6,340 nt of DNA from the NCBI GenBank assembly GCA_013154225.1, contig JAADCW010000225.1, positions 1 to 6,340 on the forward strand. Direction: 5' to 3'. Made by a program: the position numbers and the translations under genes. Shown here in pieces: positions 1 through 5,927 of the stretch. The notes beneath the pieces were generated by a model. It was given only the letters and a program-made list of their open reading frames with translations, was not told the origin of the DNA and searched no databases. This DNA is from Chloroflexota bacterium (GTDB taxonomy: Bacteria; Chloroflexota; Anaerolineae; Anaerolineales; DRMV01). Positions within the stretch are counted from its first letter, which is position 1, and each line of letters begins with the position of its first letter.

Positions 1-393
1 ATTACGCCCACAGAAACACCGCGAACGCCCATGCCTTTGCCTACGGCAACTTCGGAGATGGAACCCATGCCTGTGCCTACCAACGATACCTGGCAAGATT
101 TAGCGCCTCAACCCAAGGACGCCGAACTGCCGCGCACCAAGGTCTTTGCCGTCAAGGCGGAAACCACAGTGCAAGATGGTGAAGTCTGGCTTCATTTGCA
201 AGGTCAGTTGCCCACCCCTTGCCACCGCTTGCGGGTCGAGGTGACTCGCGAGGAAGACACCCTTTTGGTGCATGTGTACGCGGTGCTTCCTGACCCCAAT
301 GCCATGTGCATCCAAACGTTGAAGCCTTTCAACGTCCAACTGCGTTTGGATGTCCCGCCGATGGATTACACCGTGAAGGTGCAAACGCCGTGA
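1..393 (+). CDS. C-terminal part of a probable exported/lipoprotein-type protein with a PT-rich linker (5' end outside window)
   Basis: The frame is open from the first base and ends in TGA at 391-393, so this is the 3' end of a longer gene. The Met at 31 has no Shine-Dalgarno site before it and is unlikely to be the start. The first 30-35 visible residues are rich in Pro and Thr, the kind of low-complexity linker that follows the lipobox in many Chloroflexota surface proteins. From about visible residue 45 comes a compact domain of about 85 residues with alternating hydrophobic positions, probably a beta-sandwich. It contains the segment LPTPCHRLRVEV, then AMCIQTLKPF, and ends YTVKVQTP. The two cysteines, 74 and 103 counted from the first codon of the window, could form a disulfide, which would fit an extracellular location. 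I recall similar domains at the ends of uncharacterised Chloroflexota lipoproteins but know no function for them. The gene converges on the aap operon and shares its terminator. The reading frame is secure; any role is unknown. Confidence 0.7.
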   Translation: MTPTETPRTPMPLPTATSEMEPMPVPTNDTWQDLAPQPKDAELPRTKVFAVKAETTVQDGEVWLHLQGQLPTPCHRLRVEVTREEDTLLVHVYAVLPDPNAMCIQTLKPFNVQLRLDVPPMDYTVKVQTP

Positions 394-428
394 CGCTGGT
401 TCCCTGAAGAAAAGACTTTCTGGAAAAG

Positions 429-465
429 AAAAATCCCCTCGCTTGGAGAAAGCGAGGGGATTTTT
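429..465. terminator. Bidirectional Rho-independent terminator between convergent genes
   Basis: A perfect inverted repeat pairs 429-444 with 450-465 (16 bp, loop GGAGA at 445-449). The core TCCCCTCGCTT is GC-rich. The outer five pairs are A:T, so each strand has a T run at its 3' side: TTTTT at 461-465 on the plus strand, and TTTTTCTTTT on the minus strand (433 down to 424). It lies 36 bases after the stop of the plus-strand gene and 23 bases beyond the aapP stop, so it can end transcription of both. Confidence 0.93.
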
Positions 466-487
466 GGGTTCAGGTGGTTTGCTGGGG

Positions 488-1312
<825 letters not shown>

Positions 1313-1326
1313 TTTAGCCTCCGAGT

Positions 1327-2538
1327 TTAGCGTTCACCCACGCCCAGGGCCACTTCCAGGCGGCGGCTGGCGTAGGACATAGCGTAACTGAATACCCAGT
1401 AAATCAAAGCGATGAAGAGGTACACTTCACGCTGGCGGCCGATGAATTCCGGCTGGGCGAGCACGGTTGAAGCAATGCCCAGCAAGTCCAACAGGCCGAC
1501 GATGGCGACCAGGGACGTGTCTTTGAACAGGGCGATGAATTGCCCCACGATGACCGGGATGACGTTGCGCAGGGCTTGGGGCAGGATGATGTAGAACATG
1601 GTTTGGAACCCATTCAGCCCCAGCGCCCATGCGGCTTCGTGTTGGCCTTTGGGGATGGCCTGCAAACCACCGCGGACGTTTTCGGCCATGTATGCGGCGG
1701 CAAACAGCACCATACCGGCCATTGCCCGGAGGACGTTGTCAATCTTCATCCCCGGCGGCAGGAAGAGGGGCAGCATCAACTGGGCCATGAACAGGATGGT
1801 GACCAGGGGGACGCCGCGCACCATCTCGATGTAAAGGATGCTGAAGGTCTTGACAATGGGCAGTTCTGACTGCCGCCCCAGCGCCAGCAGGATGCCCAGG
1901 GGGAAGGAGAGGGTGATGCCCACCACTGCGAGGAGCATGGTGAGCAGTAAACCGCCCCAGTAATTGGTCTTGACCAGTTTGAGGATGGGCTCGAACCCGC
2001 TGATGAGCAAGATGAGGATGGGGAAATACCCCAGCATGAGCACAATCAGCGGCCGGCGCATCTTTTTGGGTTGCCACCGCCCCAGGGCCCAGCCTGCCAC
2101 ACCAATGGCCGCGAACAAAATCCAATTGATGCGGGAGTAACTGCTAATGAAGGGCAGGGAGGCCAACAGCAGGGGGATGATGACGAGCACCGCGCCCACA
2201 CGGCGTTCTTTGGGCAGGAAGAGCGCCCAAGCCAGCCCGACGGTAAAAGCCAGCAGGTCAAGGGCCAACCAAATGCGGAAGATTTGGTCTTTGGGATACT
2301 GACCCACCATGAAAAGCCGCAGGTTGGCAACCACGACTTCCCACTGGGCTTGGGTGAAGATCCAAATCAGGCTGGGTTTGAGGATGGCGTACAAAATGTA
2401 AAGGGTGACCAGGGTCAGCAGGGTGTAGTACCACGTGCTGAACAGGTTTTTGTGCAGCCATCCCAAAATGGTATAACGCTCGGTCGGCGGTGCCAACACT
2501 TCGCCACTGGAATATTGTTTCGGTTCTCTGTTCATCAT
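1327..2538 (-). CDS. aapM: General L-amino acid ABC transporter, permease (AapM/BztC type)
   Basis: One of two inner-membrane subunits forming the translocation channel, 403 residues. The C-terminal half (from about 192, starting NYWGGLLLTMLL) is a MetI-like permease domain of the His/Glu/Gln family. It carries the cytoplasmic EAA loop HEAAWALGLNG (300-310) followed by LPQALR (319-324), the contact site for the ATPase. The first 190 residues add about five hydrophobic segments (near 34-52, 88-107, 115-131, 138-152 and 163-183), as expected for Aap/Bzt permeases, which are nearly twice the length of HisM-type ones. Two ATG codons stand in tandem (2538-2536 and 2535-2533), so the start is uncertain by one residue. 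The Shine-Dalgarno site GGTGGAG (2554-2548) lies inside the end of aapQ, whose stop is only 3 bases upstream of the start, implying translational coupling. Which permease is 'M' and which 'Q' is assigned by gene order and similarity to remembered sequences. Confidence 0.93.
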   Translation of the reverse strand: MMNREPKQYSSGEVLAPPTERYTILGWLHKNLFSTWYYTLLTLVTLYILYAILKPSLIWIFTQAQWEVVVANLRLFMVGQYPKDQIFRIWLALDLLAFTVGLAWALFLPKERRVGAVLVIIPLLLASLPFISSYSRINWILFAAIGVAGWALGRWQPKKMRRPLIVLMLGYFPILILLISGFEPILKLVKTNYWGGLLLTMLLAVVGITLSFPLGILLALGRQSELPIVKTFSILYIEMVRGVPLVTILFMAQLMLPLFLPPGMKIDNVLRAMAGMVLFAAAYMAENVRGGLQAIPKGQHEAAWALGLNGFQTMFYIILPQALRNVIPVIVGQFIALFKDTSLVAIVGLLDLLGIASTVLAQPEFIGRQREVYLFIALIYWVFSYAMSYASRRLEVALGVGER

Positions 2539-2541
2539 GGC

Positions 2542-3720
2542 TTATCGCTCCACCAGGCGAATCTTTTTGTTGTACCAGTTCATGAAGACCGAAGTCATCA
2601 GGCTGAACGAAAGGTAGACGGCCATCATCAAAATGGTCACTTCGACAGCCCGCCCGGTCTGGTTGTGGATGGTGCCGGCCACGGAATACAGGTCGGGGAA
2701 GCCGATGAACACCGCGAGCGAAGAGTTTTTGGTGAGGTTGAGGTATTGGCTGGTCATCGGCGGCACGATTACCCGCAGGGCCTGGGGGAACACCACCAGC
2801 CGCAGGGTTTGGAAGCCGTTGAGGCCCAGCGCACGAGCGGCTTCCACCTGCCCTTTGGACACCGATTGAATGCCTGCCCGGACCACTTCGGCGATGAATG
2901 CTGCGGTGTAGAACACCAGCCCCGAAAGCAGTGCCAGAAATTCGGGCGTGAGTTCCAGCCCCCCGACGGTGCGCAAGCCCTTGAGTTCTGGCCGGTCAAT
3001 AGCCAAGGGCGCCTGATGGTAAATAAGGGTGATGCCGATCCACCCCAACAGCGCAACGCCCAAAAAAGTCAGCGTGGACCAAACGGTGACCAGGGGCATC
3101 CTGCCGGTTCGCTTACCAATGAGGGTGAGCCGCCACCAAACAATGGCTGCCAAAAGCAGGCCAAAAGCCAGGACATAGAGGTAAAGGTGCCAGGTTTCCG
3201 TGGGTTTTCCCCAGGGCATGGCAATACCTCGGTTGCTGACATAGGTCGGCCCGGGGAGGATTTTGGCTTCCTTCAACCGAGGGAATTGGAGAAAAACGCC
3301 GGTGTACCAGAACACCAGCAGCACCAGCAGGGGAACGTTGCGGATAATTTCGATATACACAGTGGCGATTTTGTTCAACAGCCAGTTTTGCGAAAGGCGC
3401 ATGACGCCGATGATAATGCCCAAGATCGTGGCAAAAATGATGCCCAGGAAACTGACTTCGATGGTGTTGAGGATCCCTACCAACAACGCCCGGCCGTAGG
3501 TGTCGCTACGGCTGTAGGGGATGAGGTGCTCACCAATATCGAAACCGGCAGTAAGTTTGAGGAAGTGGAAACTGGGCAACAGGCCGCGTTGCGCCAGCGC
3601 GGTCATCATGTTGTGATAGAGATAGGCCCCACTGGCGACCACGATGATAAGGAAGATGATTTGCGCGATCCATTTCAAGACCCGCTCATCGCGCCAAAAA
3701 GGAATCGTGGTTTCTTTCAT
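2542..3720 (-). CDS. aapQ: General L-amino acid ABC transporter, permease (AapQ/BztB type)
   Basis: Second membrane channel subunit, 392 residues from the ATG at 3718-3720. A frame-consistent TTG at 3738 would add six residues, but GGAGGG (3732-3727) lies 6 bases before the ATG, so the ATG is chosen. The first membrane segment is at about 17-35. A long periplasmic/membrane insertion separates LNTIEVSFLG (84-93) and IEIIRNVPLLVLLVFWYTG (about 133-151) from the late core. The EAA loop is QVEAARALGLNG (291-302), followed by FPQALR (321-326). The split MetI-like core, with an insertion of roughly 110 residues between its halves, is typical of AapQ/BztB. The gene follows aapJ across a 92-base gap that holds a hairpin terminator, and is followed by aapM after 3 bases. 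Together with AapM it would form the heterodimeric pore. No missing key residue was noticed. Confidence 0.94.
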   Translation of the reverse strand: MKETTIPFWRDERVLKWIAQIIFLIIVVASGAYLYHNMMTALAQRGLLPSFHFLKLTAGFDIGEHLIPYSRSDTYGRALLVGILNTIEVSFLGIIFATILGIIIGVMRLSQNWLLNKIATVYIEIIRNVPLLVLLVFWYTGVFLQFPRLKEAKILPGPTYVSNRGIAMPWGKPTETWHLYLYVLAFGLLLAAIVWWRLTLIGKRTGRMPLVTVWSTLTFLGVALLGWIGITLIYHQAPLAIDRPELKGLRTVGGLELTPEFLALLSGLVFYTAAFIAEVVRAGIQSVSKGQVEAARALGLNGFQTLRLVVFPQALRVIVPPMTSQYLNLTKNSSLAVFIGFPDLYSVAGTIHNQTGRAVEVTILMMAVYLSFSLMTSVFMNWYNKKIRLVER

Positions 3721-3726
3721 GAACAG

Positions 3727-3732
3727 CCCTCC
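3727..3732 (-). promoter_or_regulatory. Shine-Dalgarno site of aapQ, deciding its start
   Basis: Read on the minus strand, GGAGGG is followed by CTGTTC and then ATG (3720-3718), an ideal 6-base spacing. The alternative TTG at 3738-3736 sits upstream of this site and would bury it in coding sequence, so the ATG is preferred. Confidence 0.85.
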
Positions 3733-3753
3733 GTGCAAGGGTCTCGGACTTCA

Positions 3754-3798
3754 CAAAAGCAAAAAGGGAAGGAAGCACCAAAGGCGCTTCCTTCCCTT
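3754..3798 (-). terminator. Intercistronic Rho-independent terminator/attenuator between aapJ and aapQ
   Basis: Arms 3764-3776 and 3786-3798 are perfectly complementary over 13 bp (AAGGGAAGGAAGC and its complement) around a 9-base loop. On the minus strand the stem is followed by TTT, GC and then TTTT (3763-3755), with the stem itself ending in TT, so a U-rich tail is present. It begins 15 bases after the aapJ stop and ends about 34 bases before the aapQ start. Such a hairpin after the binding-protein gene is usual in ABC importer operons. It either stops most transcripts or protects the 3' end of the aapJ message, giving more binding protein than permease. Partial read-through is inferred, because no promoter is evident in the short gap. 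Confidence 0.88.
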
Positions 3799-3812
3799 GT
3801 CGGCGGATGCGT

Positions 3813-4916
3813 TTACCGGATGGGCGGAGCGTAAAGCAAGCCACCGTCCGTCCAGCAGGAGTTCAGGCCGCGCGGCAGGTCGAAGGGCGTGTCGGGCCCC
3901 AGGTTGCGGTTGTAGATTTCCGCATAGTTGCCCACGTATTTGATGATGTTGTAAGCCCAGTCGTCGCTCAGGCCCAGTTTCTGGCCCATTTCGCCTTCCA
4001 GGCCCAGGAATTTCTTGACGTTGGGGTCGTCGGTCGAGGCTTTGATTTCGTCCACGTTTTGCGAGGTGATGCCCATTTCTTCGCCGGTGAAGGTGGCGAA
4101 CACGACCCACTTGATGATGTCGAACCACTGATCATCGCCCTGGCGTACCACGGGCCCCAGCGGTTCCTTGGAGAGGGTGACGTCCAGAATGACGTGGTCG
4201 GCGGGGTTCTTCAGGGTGCTGCGGCGGGAGACCAGAGCGGATTTGTCGGTGGTCACAGCATCGCAGCGGCCTTCTTCGTAAGCACCGAACACCTGGTCCG
4301 CGGTTTCGAACACCACGGGGGTGTAGTCAATGCCGCGGGCGGCCATCTGGTCGGCCAGGTTCAATTCGGTGGTGGTACCGGTGGCCACGCAGATCTTGGC
4401 GCCTTCCAGGTCTTCCAGGCTCTTGATGCCGCTGTCTTTGCGCACCATGATGCCCTGGCCGTCGTAGAACGTGGTGGGCGCGAAGTTGGTGCCCAGTTCG
4501 GTGTCGCGGGTCAGGGTCCAGGTGGTGTTGCGGATGAGGACGTCAATCTCGCCGGTTTGCAGCGCGGTGAAGCGTTCCTTCGCGGTCAGCGGGCGGAATT
4601 CCACCTTGCTGGGATCGCCGAAGATGGCCGCGGCAACCGCATGGCAGTAGTCCACATCAAAGCCTTTGTAGTTGCCCTCTTTGTCCACATAGCCGAAGCC
4701 AGGCAATTGGGCGTTCACACCGCAGATCAAGTAGCCGCGCTCTTTCACGGCCTTCAAGGTGGTGCCGTAGCCGCTGGAAGCATTGCTTTCAACGGTGACG
4801 ACAACCGTTTGTACGGCTTGAGGGTTGCTGCTGGTCTGCGCGCTGCCACTGCAGGCAGCCAAAAGCACGCCTAAAGCCAACAGCACACCAAGAAAATAGA
4901 ACACACGCTTGGACAT
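3813..4916 (-). CDS. aapJ: General L-amino acid ABC transporter, substrate-binding lipoprotein (AapJ/BztA type)
   Basis: Extracytoplasmic receptor that captures amino acids and delivers them to AapQM; 367 residues, bacterial extracellular solute-binding family 3. The start ATG (4916-4914) follows the strong site AGGAGGAGGT (4929-4920). The open frame continues upstream to 5039 but lacks a comparable signal there. Residues 1-21 form a lipoprotein signal peptide with lipobox LAAC, giving lipidated Cys22, then a Ser/Gln/Thr-rich tether to about 50. The binding domain follows: LICGVNAQLPGFG (63-75), KGFDVDYCHAVAAAIFGDP (84-102), the ligand-side RNTTWTLTRD (129-138), TGTTTELNL (179-187), TTDKSAL (222-228), EPLGPVVRQGDDQWFDIIKW (251-270) and the ending YAPPIR. 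Cys65/Cys91 and Cys176/Cys218 sit where AapJ homologues, as I recall them, carry paired cysteines. The resemblance to alphaproteobacterial AapJ is strong, except that this protein is membrane-anchored. The exact substrate range (general L-amino acids versus Glu/Gln/Asp/Asn) cannot be read from the sequence. Confidence 0.96.
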   Translation of the reverse strand: MSKRVFYFLGVLLALGVLLAACSGSAQTSSNPQAVQTVVVTVESNASSGYGTTLKAVKERGYLICGVNAQLPGFGYVDKEGNYKGFDVDYCHAVAAAIFGDPSKVEFRPLTAKERFTALQTGEIDVLIRNTTWTLTRDTELGTNFAPTTFYDGQGIMVRKDSGIKSLEDLEGAKICVATGTTTELNLADQMAARGIDYTPVVFETADQVFGAYEEGRCDAVTTDKSALVSRRSTLKNPADHVILDVTLSKEPLGPVVRQGDDQWFDIIKWVVFATFTGEEMGITSQNVDEIKASTDDPNVKKFLGLEGEMGQKLGLSDDWAYNIIKYVGNYAEIYNRNLGPDTPFDLPRGLNSCWTDGGLLYAPPIR

Positions 4917-4919
4917 ACG

Positions 4920-4929
4920 ACCTCCTCCT
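4920..4929 (-). promoter_or_regulatory. Strong Shine-Dalgarno site of aapJ, deciding its start
   Basis: The minus strand reads AGGAGGAGGT then CGT and ATG. It contains two overlapping anti-16S matches, AGGAGG with 7 bases of spacing and GGAGGT with 4 or fewer. It fixes the start 41 codons inside the longest open frame and directly before the signal peptide. It is the strongest ribosome site in the window, fitting the need for abundant binding protein. Confidence 0.88.
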
Positions 4930-5013
4930 AAGGGTTTTGAAATGAGACAAGCGGGAATGCCCTCAACAATTACAACACAGCACGACTTTTCAAGGCGCGC
5001 TGTTCTAAAGGGC
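4930..5013 (-). promoter_or_regulatory. Structured 5' leader of aapJ (possible alternative pairing)
   Basis: The leader is about 100 nt long if the promoter at 5022-5051 is used. A hairpin pairs 5003-4996 (ACAGCGCG) with 4984-4977 (CGUGCUGU), 8 bp including one G-U, with a further 3-bp inner stem CUU/AAG. GCCCUU (5013-5008) can pair with GAGGGC (4964-4959), enclosing this hairpin. GAGGG (4964-4960) can instead pair with CCCUU (4934-4930), which directly abuts the Shine-Dalgarno site. I do not recognise a known riboswitch. The pairings are visible in the sequence; any regulatory role is inference. Confidence 0.35.
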
Positions 5014-5021
5014 GTTTCTAA

Positions 5022-5051
5022 AGTATAGGTGAGATGCAAACGTTACCGCAA
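5022..5051 (-). promoter_or_regulatory. Candidate sigma-70-type promoter of the aap operon
   Basis: On the minus strand, -10 TATACT (5027-5022, 5 of 6 consensus) is separated by 18 bases from -35 TTGCGG (5051-5046, 3 of 6). The sequence just upstream (about 5055-5083) is rich in A, resembling an UP element. Transcription would start near 5015. The -10 is good and the -35 is weak. Confidence 0.55.
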
Positions 5052-5060
5052 GGCCGTTGT

Positions 5061-5094
5061 TTGTCTTGTTTATGGATTTTTTACATTAAGACAA
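5061..5094. repeat. Inverted repeat upstream of the aap promoter
   Basis: TTGTCTT (5061-5067) and AAGACAA (5088-5094) are perfect 7-bp inverted arms, 20 bases apart. One arm overlaps the ybaK stop codon, and the pair lies 10-43 bases upstream of the -35 candidate. No T run follows on the minus strand, so it is not a convincing ybaK terminator. A two-site operator is possible, but an AT-rich chance match is also plausible. Confidence 0.3.
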
Positions 5095-5568
5095 TGGGCG
5101 GCCGATGGGTGCGACGCGTGCACGGGTAAGTTGGATGAAGTCGTCCACGCCCATGCGGATGTTGAGCCCCCGTTGTCCGCCCGAGACGTGCAGGAAGTCG
5201 GCTTCGCGGGCACTTTCGTCCAGCACCACGGTGAACCCGCGGTGGAGGAGGGCCAAAGGCGAAATGCCCCCTGCTTGCAGGCCGGTGATCTGTTCGGCCT
5301 CGCGTTGAGTGGGGATGTGGACTTTCTTTTCGCCCACCGCGCGAGCCACGGCTTTGACGTCCACTTCCTGGGTGGCTGAAACCACGGCCAAAATGGGTTT
5401 GCCACGGCCGGAGCGCACCACCACTATGGTTTTGAACACCCGCGCGGGGTCCACGCCCAAGCGTTTGGCGGTTTCCTGCGCGCCCAATTTTTCTGGGGGG
5501 AGTTCGTAAGCCGTGTAGGCAATGCCACGTTTGTCTAACATGCGGGTGACGTTGTTTTTGATGGCCAT
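5086..5568 (-). CDS. ybaK: YbaK/EbsC-family Cys-tRNA(Pro)/aminoacyl-tRNA deacylase
   Basis: Free-standing editing protein of 160 residues, the same size as E. coli YbaK (159). The family hydrolyses Cys mischarged onto tRNA(Pro) by prolyl-tRNA synthetase. The visible family core includes Tyr21 in AYELPPE, VFKTIVV with Lys46 (the position of the essential YbaK lysine), KKVHIP (81-86), the GGISP motif (100-104) and SGGQRG (129-134). Position 136 is Asn where I recall Asp in E. coli and H. influenzae YbaK. The start is the ATG at 5568-5566, with GAGG (5577-5574) 5 bases upstream and an extended -10 promoter just beyond. The open frame runs on without a stop to 5790 through an octamer repeat array, but that extension is repeat translation, not protein. 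The gene lies 169 bases upstream of aapJ on the same strand with no clear terminator between, so read-through into the aap operon is possible. Related editing domains (ProXp-type) are the alternative. Confidence 0.92.
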   Translation of the reverse strand: MAIKNNVTRMLDKRGIAYTAYELPPEKLGAQETAKRLGVDPARVFKTIVVVRSGRGKPILAVVSATQEVDVKAVARAVGEKKVHIPTQREAEQITGLQAGGISPLALLHRGFTVVLDESAREADFLHVSGGQRGLNIRMGVDDFIQLTRARVAPIGRPLS

Positions 5569-5605
5569 GAGTGCCTCGCCAGGAGCATGGGATGGGGTTG
5601 AAGAA

Positions 5606-5614
5606 ATTGTAGCA
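5606..5614 (-). promoter_or_regulatory. Extended -10 promoter of ybaK
   Basis: The minus strand reads TGCTACAAT: -10 TACAAT (5611-5606, 5 of 6) with the extended TG at 5614-5613. No good -35 is seen at 16-18 bases upstream, which extended -10 promoters can tolerate. Transcription from about 5599 would give a 30-base leader to the ATG at 5568, and would begin after the octamer array rather than within it. Confidence 0.6.
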
Positions 5615-5629
5615 CGAAGTTTTGGGGAA

Positions 5630-5793
5630 CGTAGAGGCGGACGCAGAGGCACGGAGGACACGGAGGCGCAGAGGGGGACACAGAGGCGCGGAGGACACGG
5701 AGGCGCAGAGGGGGGCGCAGAGGCGCAGAGGGGAACGCAGAGGCGCAGAGGGGCGCAGAGACACAGAGACACAGAGACACAGAGACACAAAAG
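5630..5793. repeat. GC-rich 8-bp tandem repeat array (consensus CRCRGAGR)
   Basis: About 20 copies of an octamer fill 164 bases. Units include CGTAGAGG (5630), CGCAGAGG (5642, 5667, 5704, 5716, 5724, 5736, 5744), CACGGAGG (5650, 5659, 5696), CACAGAGG (5679), CGCGGAGG (5687), CGCAGAGA (5754) and CACAGAGA (5762, 5770, 5778), ending CACAAAAG at 5786. Variation is almost all A/G exchange at positions 2, 4 and 8. Short linkers (A, GG, GGGG, GGGA, GGAA) separate pairs of units. The array contains no stop codons in several frames and therefore creates false open frames on both strands. It lies between the gyrA terminator and the ybaK promoter, so it is probably outside both transcripts. Similar CTCTGTG/CTCTGCG low-complexity arrays are familiar to me from Chloroflexota and other bacteria; no function is known to me. 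Confidence 0.92.
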
Positions 5794-5865
5794 ATGCTCT
5801 GTGTTTTATCCAAGGCTTCTGTGATTGTTCCCCAACGACATCCCTTTGGTATCTATCGCCAAATG

Positions 5866-5890
5866 AAAAAGGGCGACCAACCGGCCGCCC
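5866..5890 (-). terminator. Rho-independent terminator of the gyrA/parC gene
   Basis: On the minus strand, GGGCG (5890-5886) pairs with CGCCC (5875-5871). Inside, a second pair of GG/CC steps closes a 4-base loop (GGTT) after one mismatch. The stem is followed at once by TTTTT (5870-5866). It lies 37 bases beyond the topoisomerase stop codon, past the AT-richer octamer array. The 70 bases further on (5794-5865) hold nothing I can identify beyond a weak promoter-like pair. Confidence 0.8.
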
Positions 5891-5895
5891 CAGTA

Positions 5896-5927
5896 CTCAA
5901 TACCCCAATACCTCAATACCTAATATC
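5896..5927. repeat. Second 8-bp tandem repeat (consensus CTCAATAC), four copies
   Basis: Four consecutive octamers: CTCAATAC (5896), CCCAATAC (5904), CTCAATAC (5912) and the diverged CTAATATC (5920). The last one abuts the topoisomerase stop codon (TGA, 5930-5928). The array would be transcribed as the 3' untranslated region of that gene, ahead of the terminator. It recalls the short tandemly repeated CCCCAAT/CCCCAGT-like heptamers of cyanobacteria, and CCAATAC arrays I associate with Chloroflexota. Confidence 0.75.

Noticed and set aside
3721..3738. TTG start for aapQ giving six extra residues
   Set aside because: The GGAGGG site lies within that extension and is ideally placed for the ATG at 3720.
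2071..3834. A 587-codon open frame on the plus strand
   Set aside because: It runs antisense across aapQ and aapM, which have clear homology, start sites and spacing. Its translation is rich in Gln, His, Asp and Gly with no domain pattern, as expected for a shadow of GC-rich coding sequence.
3807..4874. A 355-codon open frame on the plus strand
   Set aside because: It is antisense to aapJ, with a composition typical of a reverse-strand shadow (Gly, Ala, Val, His) and no recognisable motif.
4917..5039. Upstream start for aapJ giving a 408-residue protein
   Set aside because: It would put 41 residues before a clear lipoprotein signal peptide, and the strong Shine-Dalgarno site at 4929-4920 marks the inner ATG. 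The extension would also begin upstream of the predicted transcription start.
5673..5753. G-quadruplex in the octamer array
   Set aside because: There are four runs of four or more G, but the connecting loops are 14-32 bases, too long for a confident call without a folding test.
5806..5850. A second ybaK promoter on the minus strand (TTGGGG with GATAAA, 19-base spacer)
   Set aside because: The boxes match poorly and the spacing is long; the extended -10 at 5614-5606 is much better.
5630..5927. CRISPR array
   Set aside because: The repeats are 8 bp with linkers of 0-4 bases and no unique spacers; no cas genes are present.
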